Both the position numbers and the translations under genes were made by a program. This document shows, one piece after another, positions 26,293 to 39,540 of a stretch of DNA of 64,000 bases. Numbering within the stretch: the stretch's first letter is position 1; each line of letters begins with the position of its first letter. Under the pieces are notes generated by a model. The model had not been told where the DNA came from. It ran no database searches and saw nothing but the letters and a program-made list of their open reading frames with translations. The DNA lies in the NCBI GenBank assembly GCA_028551475.1, contig CM052360.1, forward strand, positions 14,992,501 to 15,056,500, in the 5' to 3' direction. The stretch comes from Casuarina equisetifolia (Eukaryota; Streptophyta; Magnoliopsida; Fagales; Casuarinaceae).

Positions 26293-28332
26293 TTCCTTCT
26301 TTCGATTAAAAGGACATGGATCACGAGCAGCGGACTTTTGGTGTCAATAACAAGATGTTTCTTAAAGAATGGACTCCGGATTGATTCTTAAAAGAAACAA
26401 AATTGGATAAACAGCAGGTCCAATTGGGTAGATTCATTATCGAAAACAAAGGAAATGCTCAGAAAGGGACCTGGGTTTCTTGGGTCAGGTCGGAATCCAT
26501 AAAAATATTCTCAAACTAGGCTCAGGTCGAGCTGTTACTTAATGCTCGAGGAGTTGAGAGTTACCGAAGTTGCCTTCACAGCAGGTCTTAACTCCTGCAA
26601 ACCGGCCGCAGGGAATTGGGTAACCGATGCTCCAGTCTCTACTCCACCTTTTTCTCGGAGAAGACATACCCATGATGGAAATTGAAGCGTGGTTTTGCTG
26701 GGTTCTAGTTGCGTTTTGTGTAGCGGAGGAGGTGGCTGTTTGGCAGTGTCGGTATGGGTCAGGGATTGGGCGGCGTGTTCTGGAGCAAGAGATGGGCTTA
26801 TGGTGTTCGACAAATTTCCGCCCTAGACGATGGGTTCAGGGGCACCGGAGGCTACTGGGGGTATTTCTGAAACCCCTCTATTCATGCCAAACCCAGAGTG
26901 CAGTTAAATGACAATCGGCATTTATTTCCTGTACAAAATCGGTAGACGGCGTTGACTGGCTTTTTGACAGCCTAAATCTATTTCTTATTACAGAGCCTGA
27001 TGGTTTAGGATGTCAAAAATTTCCATTAGCAAATTTAAATAAGATGTTTCCAGTGAACATACATTGGTGCAACTCAACTTGGCTTTTTCTACAATTGCAT
27101 TTCGGCAGTACATTTGAAAGGACCCTTCTCTTAATTATCTGCTTTGCATTTGACTTCTTCCCAAAGTGAAAATTGGACCCTAATCAACTTATCAAGACTA
27201 ACTTAATCCACACTCACGCAATACCAATCTTGAAAAGATCCAAAAATCTATTAAGATTGTTCTTTTCATATTGACAGTGTCTCTAAAAAAATAAACAACA
27301 TAAAATAAAAAAATTAGAAACTAAAAATTAGTAAGTAAAAATTTGTGACAAGCATTCAAAAGCTGGAGAACAAGATATAACATTAAAATTCTACTTATTC
27401 TCAATTTTACTCTTGTACACTCTCTTGTTTTCATATAGTAAGGTATGTTATCTTGTATAAATTTGACCATACAATCAAGAAAAAAAAGTCACATGTTTAA
27501 TTTCAACCACATATATATCTTTTTCTCTTATTTTCTTTTTAATCCCTAATTATTAGGAGTGACGTACACAGAAAAAAAAAATCATTTTAGACTATTGAGT
27601 TAAACTATTTATTTGATTAATAATACTATAATCTAAGTCAAACAACATTAATAATCCAAAGGATTTGATATTCACATAATGTAAAATTATGCAAAAATTA
27701 TATTACTTTATTTGATTATGATTTTTTTTACCATTTTATAGAAGAACTTTAGGTTCTTAGTCTAATTTCTTTTGGATTTATGATATTTGATTAAGAATTT
27801 TTTTTTGGAGGGGTTTTTCAATTTTTCTTTTAAAAAAGGTTATTTTAAGTATGATTGCCCATAATATTATGAAAAAAATTTGCTCTGAGATTTTCAAATA
27901 TCATTTTAGATTATGTAAAATGGCTACTTGTTTTAGTTAAAAGTAAATATTACTTAAAATCCTCTTAGTTCTAAAAAATGGCATTAGAACATGAGTTAAG
28001 TTAAAAAAAAAAAAAAAAGCATTTTAGATTGAAAGCAACGAGTTGATGAAGTTGACGTCACGAGTCAGGTTGGGCGTGTGTGGTAGGTAAGCATGCTTGC
28101 GGGTCTCCACAATCTCACCTTGGAAGTCCTTTTTATGACCATTTATTGTTTGGCACGCCAAGCCACCAAAGGCGCCAAAGATGAAGCCTCCTTCGGTTTA
28201 TTGGTCCTCGCTTATCTGACGGACACACAGATCCTTACAACCCGCTGTCTGCATTCTGTTGCGGCGGACCTACAGCGACGGCACTCATCCTATGCCCTCC
28301 CTTTGATCTTTCTCGGTCTGTCTCTGTTTTTC
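26293..28332. promoter_or_regulatory. Divergent intergenic region between PORR and At3g49140-like genes
   Basis: The two flanking genes point away from each other, so both promoters should be here. The PORR-proximal part (26300-26930) is moderately GC and holds overlapping open frames on both strands, none recognisable. From 26950 to 28020 the DNA is very AT-rich with A and T runs. A more balanced segment at 28030-28330 probably contains the transcription start and leader of the plus-strand gene. Confidence 0.5.
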
Positions 28333-31300
28333 ATGGCGATCGCAGTGCCTTCTTCACTTCCCTTGGGTAATCGCTGTTACACGCCCCTTGTTATGTTTCG
28401 TGCGCGTCTTATACAAATATCCTTGGCCATGATATTGCGAGTAGCTCAACTGCGAATTTGTGGAATACCTCTTTCGATTTACATATTTTAGAAGACAAGA
28501 GTCTTGCTTTTCTGCTATATTAAATACCAGTTGCCGAGTCGGCTTCTTGATTGTGTTATCCAGCTGCTGATGAAAGGACAGTTGAAATACTTGATTGCGA
28601 GGGCTATTCGTTGTTGTTTTTCGTCTCCTTCCCTGTCGATTAATTTTTCATACACCATTTGGGACACTTGGAACCCCAAAGCCTCACGCCGGCTGAGCCT
28701 ACTTCGACTCTGTTGCTGGGTGGAATGGTGCATTTGTGTCAGGAAACTAAAACGGGACAAACTTATAGGATTTAACATAATATGTTCCTTGAACTTTTTC
28801 TTAATTTCTCCGTGGTCAGTTATTTTAACACAAAAATCATTACTTTCTCCTTCCCCTGTTTACCTAAATTTCCTTGCTTTCATATTTGGATTCTTTGTTT
28901 CACAAGGTTTTACTTATACGCAATACTACTTTATTCTTTCTTCTTCTTCTTCTCCTTTTTTTTTTTTTTGACTATGATGTTTTCAGGTGCTCATTGTCGT
29001 TTATGTCATGCAGAAGGGGTTTATTGCTCAACATCACATGGGATATCAAATAGCTGTCTGATTCCTGCTTTTGATGGTCGAAGAGTTCTTGATTCTGCGG
29101 GCATAAGGTGTATTTATTTGTTGATTCTTAAATAATTAATTAATTAATCTTACCAATGATATAAAAATCGTAATCTAATCTGCAAAGAATGCTCCATGTG
29201 GTATCATCATATAAGGTGATCCTCTTAAGTTGCACGCACTAAAATAAGGAGTCTTCTTTGGCACTTTGATTCTACAAGTGAGGAGGAATACCTTTTCATC
29301 TCGTCTACTGCACATTAAATTCCTAGAGAAAATCAATAAAATTAAGATTTCAAAGTTTCTTCCCATTTCCGTGACAAATATTTGCAAAATATCCACTATA
29401 ACTATAAAATATGCCAACAATAGGTACTTAACTTGGATGTTGATAGGAATTTGAGTATTGAAATTAAACTGAAGGCAATTATGATTAACATGAGAGCCTG
29501 GGTACTTCACTGTAACTTGCCATAAAATTCTTCACTGTTCGTCTAATTGTTTCTTTCTATGCTTCTATTTTACAAATTTTTCAACATTAATTCTTTTTCT
29601 TAAGATTGATGCAAACATCCTTTGCATGAAATACTAACCGAATGATTCCTATTTAAAGTCTTCTTTCCTTTTCATCAGCTTTCAACACCAAGCATTCCAA
29701 AAGCATGGATTTGTGATGCCTATCTGAACGTTTTTTTAAAATTCATGTATTGAAATTATGGCGTGAAATGATAATTTTTCATCAAAATAATGTAGGACTA
29801 TAGATACGCATAAATTCCGTTCATCATGCCTTTCTTTCTCCTTGTTATAGTTGTGATTTTTTTTTTTTAACATATATTCTCATTGTTTTCATATAATAGT
29901 TGCATTTGTTGATAATCGATAAAAAAAGGGAATCTATTGGGTAGAATCTTTGAAGTTAAATTTATAATTGCTCTCTTTAGTAATTTTCTTTTAATATTAA
30001 ATCCACTTCTAGATGCAAGAATCCATTTTTTGGTTCAACACAATTCCATTGGCCGTCAGTGGGGCATGATCTTTGCCTTTCGAAAGTTTCAGTTGCTGCT
30101 GACTACCCAGATTCTGTGCCTGATTCTTCGAGGTACCTGGGTAACCACACTTATCATCCTCTGGAAGAGGTGAAAGTTTCCAGAAGAATTCGGGACACCA
30201 AACTTACTTTGGCTGAAATAGCAAGAACTACAGTCGAGGTGTGTGACTATAAGGACATGATCTTTGCCTTCAAACTTTTTCCCTTTCATTGCTTTTAGTG
30301 ATTACAATCTTGAAGAGACATGATCTTTGCCTTTCATTTTTGTAAAATTTTTAGAGCGGAAAAGCAAGTAAGCCAGCTATTTAAATGATGAGAAATTTAG
30401 GTAGTATCAGTGCACTTGGTAAGCTGATGCATGGTCAAACTTTCCCTTCTTAGGCTAACAGCAGTGCTTTGCTGGTATTTCCTGGGATGGTGCATTGTGA
30501 GCCGCATGAACAAATTTCGTGGGCAGAATTTCAATATGTTATTGATGACTATGGAGGTCTGCTTTGCTTTTTCTCCTTTTTAATCTGATTTGAGTGATAA
30601 GTTCATATTTATATAGCAATTTGACTATTGATTCAAACTGATTTATTTCATTTATTCATATTTATATAGCAATTTGACTATTGATTCAAACTGATTTATT
30701 GCATTTATCATTTAGATATGTTCTTTGAAATCTGTGATGAAGGAAACATCTTAGAAGACCGTGGAGCTAGTAACCCTGTGGTGAGGATTTGCTTGCTTTT
30801 GTCCAGACGTATGTGTATATGTGTGTGTGTGTGGAGAACAACACTTGGAATTAAAAAGAAGGCAAATGCTTGAGTTGCAAAAATCAATAATCAATGTACT
30901 TTTTTATTACCTTGCAACAAACAGAATAGTTTCAGTGAAGTTCTGGTATACACTTCATATGTGCAATGAAGTTTTTTCATCCTCCAATTTTTTTTTTCCT
31001 CTCAATGTTTATGTGTTTTTACATTGAATGTAAATTTACAAGCTTATTTCTAGTTTAATTGAAATGCTTACAGATATAGCTTTGCATCTATATGAATGCA
31101 GCACATTTTTCTATGAAATACTGTGATAGAAAAATTTATTAAATATGTTTCTCGAGAGGCTTGGATTGGAGTCTACAGCAGTATGTCAGAAACTGTATGA
31201 TTCAAACATTTTGGATATCTCGAATTAACTTTGAAAACCTTTGTGGAAACTAGTTGTCAGCCGTGCAATTTATGATAAAGCTGTAGGCAGGTATCAAATA

Positions 31301-34300
31301 AATGTTGGTAAATGGCTATGCAAGTCAAATGCTTGACTATAAGTATTTATATGGTAACAAGAACCTGTTGGCAGCTTTTATGAAATATATTGAAGCAGTA
31401 TCTCATTAAATGATTTCTTCTGAGTGTTAAAACAAGCAATTGTAGTAACAAGGCTTATGAGAGCAAGAAATATAATAAATCCTTGCACTGTCCGAAAATT
31501 TTAGCACAAATTAAATTGTACTGTTCATATACAAATGGTGGTACAGTTTTTTGACACATACAGAAACACATACTTTTCTTGGGCTTAGTTCATGTTACTT
31601 AATGCCTTACTTTAGAACAGATGTACGATTATCCTATTAAATGAGTTCTTTTTAAGAACAATCTTATCTAAAGAATGTCTTCAAACAAGTTTTTTCTGAA
31701 TTTTTAAAAACGTACTGACAAAAAAAAAAGTATATACATGACAAGCACATGGTGGACGTTGGAGGGCATCTTCAGAATGACTTAAATGAGAAGTTATCTA
31801 ATGGTATAACTTGAATCCCACCCATCTACATGTACATACATACATAGGCATCTTGATGGATATGAAAGTATGATACATTGGGTGGTGGATATTAACATTT
31901 ATATGGTTTGTCGCTCCAGTAGCCAGGCCAGGGCTCTATCTATAAAGGCTTGTAAGGATGGTAAACTTATAAGCTGACACCAGATTGGATTTTCCTTCAC
32001 AATAGTTGATCTGGTGTCATTATAATCATCCAGGCACTCTGTTTTTCGCTGTAATTTCTTGTCTAGGACAATTCCAATTGGTTGTAATATAGTTCATATG
32101 ATTTACCAGAACGTGTTGATTGGAATGGAGATCCCAATGTATGAGAACAAAAGGAAAGTTGGTGAATATAACATTTTTGGTGACGACAGCCCTTTTGAAG
32201 ATGATTATATTGAGGTTAGTGATCGCTTATTCTTGGTTTCTGTGTTAAGTTTGATAAAATATTTTGTGCTTTTGGCTCTATGGAGTTACGGCATTGTTTT
32301 CCACCTTTTGTTTAAGTAGGCTGTGGATTCTGAAGTGCCTGATATTTCAGTGGACTGGGGAATGCCTGATACTTCTTTGTGGGTTCACCCTATATACTTT
32401 GCTAAATGCTTGGCGAAGGTAACCACTGCTTGGGTCCATGACTAAAATGTCAAACATTATTTCTATGTTTGCCTCCTGTTGAGTTAGTATATGTTTCTGA
32501 TAAATATATTCTAGTAATAGTAAGACAAAAAATAAAAATAAAAAAAGGAGAAAGAGAAGAAGAAAAAGAAAAGTAGTGCTTAGAATCAATAGGGAGCAGT
32601 CGCATCCAGTAGCATAACTCTTTTCGTTTAGACTTGTTATTTACTAAATAAGTAGTTCTTAAGTTGAAAAGCTTAAAAAAAAATGAAGTTAAAAAGCTTA
32701 ATTATGAGATATGATTTAATTATGCTACCAAGTAGTTACATTAGCAGATAATGATGTTCAGAAGGAAACAACAGAGTTGACAGTGAGATCTCATGGAATT
32801 TTCTCATAGCATTCTGTACCATGATGTGGTTAGATGGTTTTTATTTGAATATCTGATAATAATAGGTGTACAAATAGTTTTCCTCTCATCCAGATGTTTT
32901 TTGGACCTGTGCATGCTACTGAAAAGAAAAATGGTGAGGATGTTATTGGAAATTAAATTTTTCATGACTTATAGGCAAGAAAAGTTGGAGCTAATAGAGT
33001 TTGTAAGTCTTCCATTAGGGCAATAGCTTTTTTGAAATATCTTGGCAGATGAGAAACATTATCCATCACTATTGTGAAGTTGGGGTTGCACAAAGTACTC
33101 TAACCTTTTTATTTTCTTTTATTTCATTCAATTGAAGGGCATGATATTTACCCTGTATTCAGAACTTGTCCTAGGCCATGAGAGTTGATATTGTAAATTA
33201 AAGCCTTAGTCCATGTGAATCAAAATGGGTTGATTTCATTCCACATGTAACCCATCCCATTCTTTTTGAGCCGCATAGTGTACCTAAATTGGCTAAATTT
33301 CTGCTGTTATTAAATCACTTCCTTATGTGTGTGCAAATAAGTTGGAATAATCTAGTCGATAGTATTTAGATGCCCATATAGGTTTTGGCGGCTAAGTACA
33401 TACATAAGTTAGCAAAGCCGATGTTCAGAAATCCTCTGAGCTCTGTATCATTACTGATGCTTAATGTTTCTCAAAGTCACATTTGCACTGTCATCCCCTT
33501 TCATTTGGCAACTCTTACAAGTAAGTCATTGATCTTCATTTGGTAGATATTCTGCATAAGTTCAAAGATATAAGGATCATGTGTCATATCTACAGATGTA
33601 ACTAGTTTTGCAATATGGGGTCCTTATACTTTACTTTTATCCATTCCAATAAGATATTCATGAAACATTAAGTGAACTATATCTTTTCCCCTCTCTTTTG
33701 TTTTCTTTTTTCTTCCTTCCTATGATGATTTATTGTGTATACACTTTTTTGTAGGCGGCTAATGTGGAATACAGTAAAATGATGGATTATCCGTCAAATG
33801 GTGTTTCTATTGTGGGCTGCCTCAGACCTGCTTTTGCTAATGAAGAATCATATATAAGAACACTATTTCATTGTGCAGATAGTGATGGAGATGACTCAGA
33901 TTGGAAAGGTATCTTGTGTTTCTTCCTCTCTGCCAATAAGTCAGAGTTACAATGGAGAATGGCAGGATATAGGAGATTACACAAGATGCTGGATGTTTAA
34001 CTTGTTAAACAAAAATGCACCTACTACCTAGATCTTTCAACTATCAAGTTACTGAAACTGATGGAAACATTACATCTGGTAAATCCTTGAGGTGGATAAG
34101 CATTAAGATTTGGTGGTCCTAAATGTTAAGCCACACTATAGGTTTCTTATTTTTTTACTGATTCAAAATCTTTAAGCATATGTGCATCATTTAAATGGGA
34201 ACAATTGTTCGGGTGGATCCTAGAAAGGTAAACCTCAAAATGTGTCAAGTACAAATCTCAAACCCTGCAACAACCTATATTTCTTGGTTTTTGTCAGAAT

Positions 34301-37300
34301 CAACCTTTAACTTGCTTTGTAGTATTTGTTTAGCCACACATACATGTGTATATGTTCTCCAATATACACTCACGGTTTATTTTTTAATCTCTTGGATATG
34401 ATTATTATGAAGTTACTATTTGTGGTCTCTCCCGGTTGACTTTGAAGTGTTTTAGGTTTACTTTTTTTTTTTTTTTTTTGTTCATTGTCTTTGGACTTTC
34501 AACATTTAATTTTTTTAATTGTCTTTCAACCCCAACGTACTGCAGTTTTTCCTATTTTAGCAATATTTCATTATTCATTAAGGAAAGAGGAAAAATATAA
34601 AAAATTGAGTTCTTGCACTGCCCCACCAGTAAGCTTCAGTAGATGTTCTGAAAGCGTTTTTTGGCTATATGGGTGTTGACCATCCTAGGTGGCTTGTGCC
34701 ATCCGATTATTGACATTCTGAATGCGATATGCAGCTTCTAGACTCATTTATTGTTAAAAGTCTCTTTTTGTTTAATAAAGTGATTTTGGAGAGAAACTTC
34801 AATTAAAACTGAGGACTTAGGTACATGTTGTGACATGCTGCTCTGCAATTGAGCCCCCCAATTTATTTTTATTTCATTTGGAAAAATGAAGCCTTGTTCT
34901 TTTTAGTCGTGAAAGACAGAAAGGAAATAAGGTTTTTTATGATTGGAGAAAGGTAGGTGGAGGAACTTGTGTAATGAACCAACTCCTAGTCCCAGGTGAC
35001 TTGTAGCCTTTTTGTGACTAGACAAAATAGGATGAAGTAAATCGATGAGCATTTTGATTGATTTGTGGGTATCGAAGCCAATGGAATCTAGTGAATAATG
35101 AAGAAAGAGTGAAGACAAAAAAAATTGGTTTAATTAAGCCTCACTCATCTATGTTTCGAGTCAATATTTAAGCTGTGAATTTATGATTTAAGAATTGTTC
35201 TCTACTCATCTGAAGTTATATCTTTTAACATCGTCAATCCCAAATTGTATATCATCAGTGTAACATGTGCTTCAAAAGAGAGCAAAACACGATAGTTACC
35301 TCTCTATAGTTTGAATACATCAAAAGCAGGAACTAAAAGTGGATTCAATCAGACCTCAGATGGGTGAACTGTGAAATTTTTAAGTACATGTTTGGAATTT
35401 GAATCCAATACTGTTTGCATGTCATGAAGTCGACTGGTTGAAACTGACAGTTACTGGTGTGTTTGCCGATCAATTTTTTTAATTGACACGTCTTTGTTTT
35501 ATGTTTAGATGGAGAAATCTTGAGCATGAAGTCCAAAAGTGATCATGTTGGATCAAGTCTGTACAGGTTGGAGATTATGAGAATAGAGCTATTCTCTGTC
35601 TATGGCAACCAGGCATGTGTATTACAATTTCCATTCTGTTATGATAGTTTGACTTTTATTTGAGCTGACCTACCTGAGAAAAGATGGACTTTCATAGCAT
35701 GAACATCAAGAACACGGTACACGTTGGTTTAAGTTAGATGGCTAAAAAAATAAAATGTAGCTATTGTTGAGAAAAAAGGGCATCCATTATACCTTGTTTA
35801 AATAAATCTGTTTCTTTTCCCCTTTAAATATGTGCAGTCTGAAATTGGCATACAAGACTTTCAAGATGCTGAGCCTGATGTTCTTGTGCATTCTACCCCG
35901 GCAATTGTTCAGCGGTTTGGTGAGAAGGATATAAGTTGCAACGCTGCTCTCAAGGCTCTCTGCAAAAAAAAAGGTCTTGATGTTGAGGTAATCAAGGGAT
36001 TCACTACTCTATATCTTCGTGATATTATATTCTTAGTTCCTGCTTTCAACCTATTAGTCATGAAGTCCTATGAGGCTAATTTATTTGGTTTATGGCAACC
36101 TTTTCATAGTGACAGTTTGTCGTTGACACTTTTCCAGACCAGAATTGACAATGGTTTGGACAACTACATAATGGCTAATAGTTGATCTAAAAATGTGCAA
36201 AACCAGTCTTTTTTCTTTTTGGGAAAAAAAAAAAGAAAAAGAAAAAGAAAAACTTATTAGAGAGGCAAGTCTAGTCATTATTCTGGCATTGATTGTTGGT
36301 CTTGGGGTAGAACTTGTATTTTCAGACCAGTATTGACAATGATTTGGGCAACTATAGAACGGCTAATAGTTGATAAAAAAATCTGCAAACCCAGTCTTTT
36401 TCTTTCTTATTAGAGAAGCATCTAATCAAGTCATTAGTTCTGGCATGGATTGTTGGCCTTGTTTTTATGGTTTTTCAAAGTGCTAGAACTTCTATATGGT
36501 GCCTTAGTACTCTCACTCAATATCTGTGTCCTGAAATCCAAACTTAGCGTTCTTTTCTCCATGTTGAAGATAAAAAGCTCTTAAATATCCAACCCATCTG
36601 CACAATTGAACCTGGTACATTAATTGCTCTAGGTTGGAAACCACCTTTGTTCTTGAAAATTGGATATCCCCCAAACTTAATCTTTGTTTTATTTTTGTGG
36701 TGGGCTTTTTTATTCAATGGATTATTCAAGTTGGGGAGTCAAGTAACCCTTTAAGATGATATGTATCTAAATTCCCTTGAAAGTCATGCGTAAATGTATG
36801 ACATTTTATGAACTTTCTCACAACACACATAGGAAGGAAAAATACTAATAAGGGCTTCATAAAGGCAAAGAAATGTGAATGGGGGTATTTTAAAGAGTTG
36901 GTTGGTGGTAGGGAAAGGGGAATGAAGATGAGATTTTTCAATCTACAGGGAAGTGAAATTCTTTTGGGGCTTGATCAAATGGAATTTATGTGCTAATGGT
37001 AAGACAATACTCAATGCACATGCCGGGAATTTGGGAAACTGGAGGTACTGTAACTATGGTTTTGGTGTATACGGCATACATTTAAACATAGAAAACTTTA
37101 GAAAATCTATTTACGTATATTTCATGTGCTTAGAATTTGGGGAAAATGTTGGTTAAGAGCTTTAGAAACAAAGAACAAAGGCTGCACAAATTCTGGATAG
37201 CAGTAAAATTGGATGTTTTAGGGTCTGTTTCTCTGGTTGATTAGTGGCCAAAAGCTGGGGACCTTATGTAGAATTTAGAGTATGTTACCTTGGCGGACAG

Positions 37301-38917
37301 TAGCAATGGAATACATGTTGGGTTTAGGGTTCTGATGGGATGAAGGAATCAGTTTTGAGTTGGGGATATGAGAGAGGAGAGAAGTTGAGAGAAGTTGAGA
37401 GATTGTATGTGCTCGGAGGTTGTGAACAGTGATTTGATCAGTGAGATGACAAACACGTGGAAAACAAAGAAAATAAGAAGTGTTCCAGAACCTTCCAAGC
37501 CCTTAATTTTTATTTCATTTTTTCTTTTTTAATCTGTGCTGTTACAAATAAGTCATTTTGTAAAAGATAGTGAATGTAACTATTTAGTCAATTTTCTAAA
37601 ATTTCTCTTCACACTCAATTATACAAACTTTATGTGTAGAATCTTTAATTGAAACTGGAGATAAAAAAATATGAAGCAAAGAACCAAACTGAAGACTAGT
37701 ATATTACCTAGATAAGCCATCTGCTGTGCCGAACTGCTGGGCTGATAAGAAGCAATGAGCCTAATAATTTATTTGTTATTGAACAATTAGAGTACAAATT
37801 TATGCTTCTATAGACTTTTAGTCTTTACTTTTTCTAATAGGGCTAGAACTTCGACAGGTGAGCAACTCTTTTGAGGGGACTGGATTAAAGTTTAGAAAAT
37901 AACTTAAATAAGACTATCCCTTTGCAAACAAAAACCCAGCTTACGAGTATGCCCCACAACTAGCAAATTCTGAGATAGGAAAGACAAACTCTTGGCTGTA
38001 GAAAGACCCGTATAAACTATGATAAAGTCCAACATTATTGACTTAGTTACCTGCCATGGAACTAGCTGTTGGACTAACAAGGCTCCTTGTTTGGTAGTTA
38101 CTTGGTTTTGACTTTTAAAGGTGATGTTTTAGTTCTACATATGCCACGGATATGGGTTCATGTATCCTAGTTGACATAGTAAATATACACACATAGGCAG
38201 GCATGCCTTCCCTATGGAGAATTTGCTGCAATGTATGTTGAATAGGATGACTATACTGGTTGGATACCATTATTATGATAAAACGCCTTGATATAGCAAT
38301 ATCTTTTTTCTTTTTTTTCCCTTTTAAGTTAGGTAAGGGAGGGAGGGGTAGAGAGAAAGAAAATAGATTGGGTTAGGGGTGTTGTGTATCTCGAACACCA
38401 GTCCTTTGAGCTGGTGCCCCCCAGTAACTTCTCTAAACCACCAGGTGTATCATGAATCATGGGCAAAATCATTGTCACACCATACATGAATCAAATTTAT
38501 AGTTTGAATAGCATGCTTATGTGCTTGAATTTATAATTGTAAGCACTACATACTTCACCAGAATTAACTCTTTATCATCTATTTGATGTTGCTGTACTTC
38601 TTGGTGATTCTGCTTGTTTAGGGAGCTCATTTGATTGGGGTTGACAGTCTGGGAATGGATGTTAGAGTTTTCTCTGGAGCTGAAGTACAAACACATCGTT
38701 TTCCTTTCAAAGTTCGGGTAAGCTATTTAAGCTACATCTTGGTAATGCAATTGGACACGCGCAAACTTTATTGAAAATTTTGGTGTTCATGTTGTATTTG
38801 CAGGCAACATCCGAAGTTACTGCTGAAAAGCAGATTCAGCAGCTCTTGTTCCCGCGGTCTCGCCGCAAAAAATTAAGAACTCGCGGTATTCGACACCAGG
38901 ATGTGGAATCATTTTAA
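28333..38917 (+). CDS. Uncharacterised At3g49140-family protein, 12 exons
   Basis: Conserved plant protein with no assigned activity; databases have sometimes called relatives PPR proteins, but I see no PPR motif. Exons: 28333-28366, 28987-29107, 30013-30238, 30454-30556, 30716-30780, 32110-32214, 32320-32418, 33755-33908, 35509-35612, 35838-35987, 38622-38717, 38804-38917. All keep frame and give 456 residues. Eleven introns; all are GT-AG except intron 9 (35613-35837), which must use a GC donor (CAG/GCATGT) because the nearby GT gives a stop. The N terminus (MAIAVPSSLPLG) may be a plastid presequence. Conserved blocks include NPFFGSTQ, HPLEEVKVSRRIR, EIARTTVEANSSALLVFPG, ILEDRGASNPVNVLIGMEIP and a C-terminal GVDSLGMDVRV segment that recalls the split-barrel/DUF2470 end of HugZ-like proteins; that last resemblance is only an inference. 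The same frame is open upstream to an ATG at 28093, so the start could be earlier; 28333 was chosen because the upstream residues look non-conserved. Confidence 0.88.
30602..30702. repeat. Tandem duplication, two copies of about 53 bp, in an intron
   Basis: TTCATATTTATATAGCAATT and the bases that follow occur at 30602 and again at 30655, nearly identical for about 46 bases. The second copy runs into the polypyrimidine/acceptor zone of exon 5 (starting 30716) of the At3g49140-like gene. Confidence 0.88.
36132..36463. repeat. Imperfect direct duplication of about 150-170 bp in an intron
   Basis: A segment beginning CCAGACCAGAATTGACAATG at about 36135 is repeated from about 36322 (CAGACCAGTATTGACAATG). 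Both copies share GGCTAATAGTTGAT, a CCAGTCTTTTTC run, ATTAGAGA and a TTCTGGCAT...GATTGTTGG ending. The first copy has gained an A-rich insert. It lies in the long intron 10 (35988-38621) of the At3g49140-like gene. Confidence 0.8.
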
Positions 38918-39540
38918 CTCTTTGCTTGTACTACCACGAGGATCAATTTCAAGATAATTTCAGGCTCAACTTATCGAGAAGGGGCATCTTTCTCTCTCCC
39001 TCTCTCCTTCTGCTGGTTGCTTGTGCTTGAAGACTTCATAACTTCCTTTTTCTTTCCCCACCACACCGCCGCCCTCCCGCCGCCACCAACCCAAAAGCGA
39101 AATATTCTTCCTATGGGCGCAAAGAATCACTGCACAAGATTTTGAATTTATTAGCAATTCCGGAATAAGCTGAAAGCTGATGACACAGTTTAAATCAAAT
39201 TCCAGGCTCAACTAATTTAGAAGTGGCCTCTCCCTCTCTGTCTACGGGCTGCCTATGCCCTGGAGACATTTTAAGTTCCTTTTATTTCCTCCTTGTTCGA
39301 ATGCCTTTGTATGTTAATTCCCGATGTACAGTAGAATGGTTAGGTCCAAACCCCACTAGAGAAATAAAAGGAGAAAACCCTTCCATCGGTTCAGCAAGTT
39401 CTTGTAGAATTTTGATTTTGATTGTAATCTTATTTTTTGCAGTACCAGTATAATATAAAAGCAGAAGGCGCTGTCAATGAAATCAAAGGGCTGGTTGAAT
39501 TTTAGCCATCTCTCCTCTATATCAATAAATGAAAATTAAC
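38918..39540 (+). terminator. 3' region of the At3g49140-like gene with a duplicated CT-rich segment
   Basis: Two diverged copies of a CT-rich segment begin CAGGCTCAACT at about 38963 and 39203 (about 240 bases apart) and share a similar order: TCTCCCTCTCT, a GGxTGC(T/C) stretch, a GAxGAC or GGAGAC stretch, then AAGTTCC/AACTTCC followed by T-rich DNA. Between them is a C-rich stretch with CCGCC repeats. An AATAAA signal at 39524-39529 is a good candidate for the end of the transcript. Confidence 0.55.

Noticed and set aside
26535..26911. Overlapping open frames on both strands upstream of the PORR gene
   Set aside because: Neither resembles a known protein; more likely leader or promoter DNA of the PORR gene.
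28093..28332. In-frame upstream extension of the At3g49140-like protein
   Set aside because: The extra 80 residues do not look like a presequence or conserved block; the MAIAVPSS start is a better fit. Not excluded.
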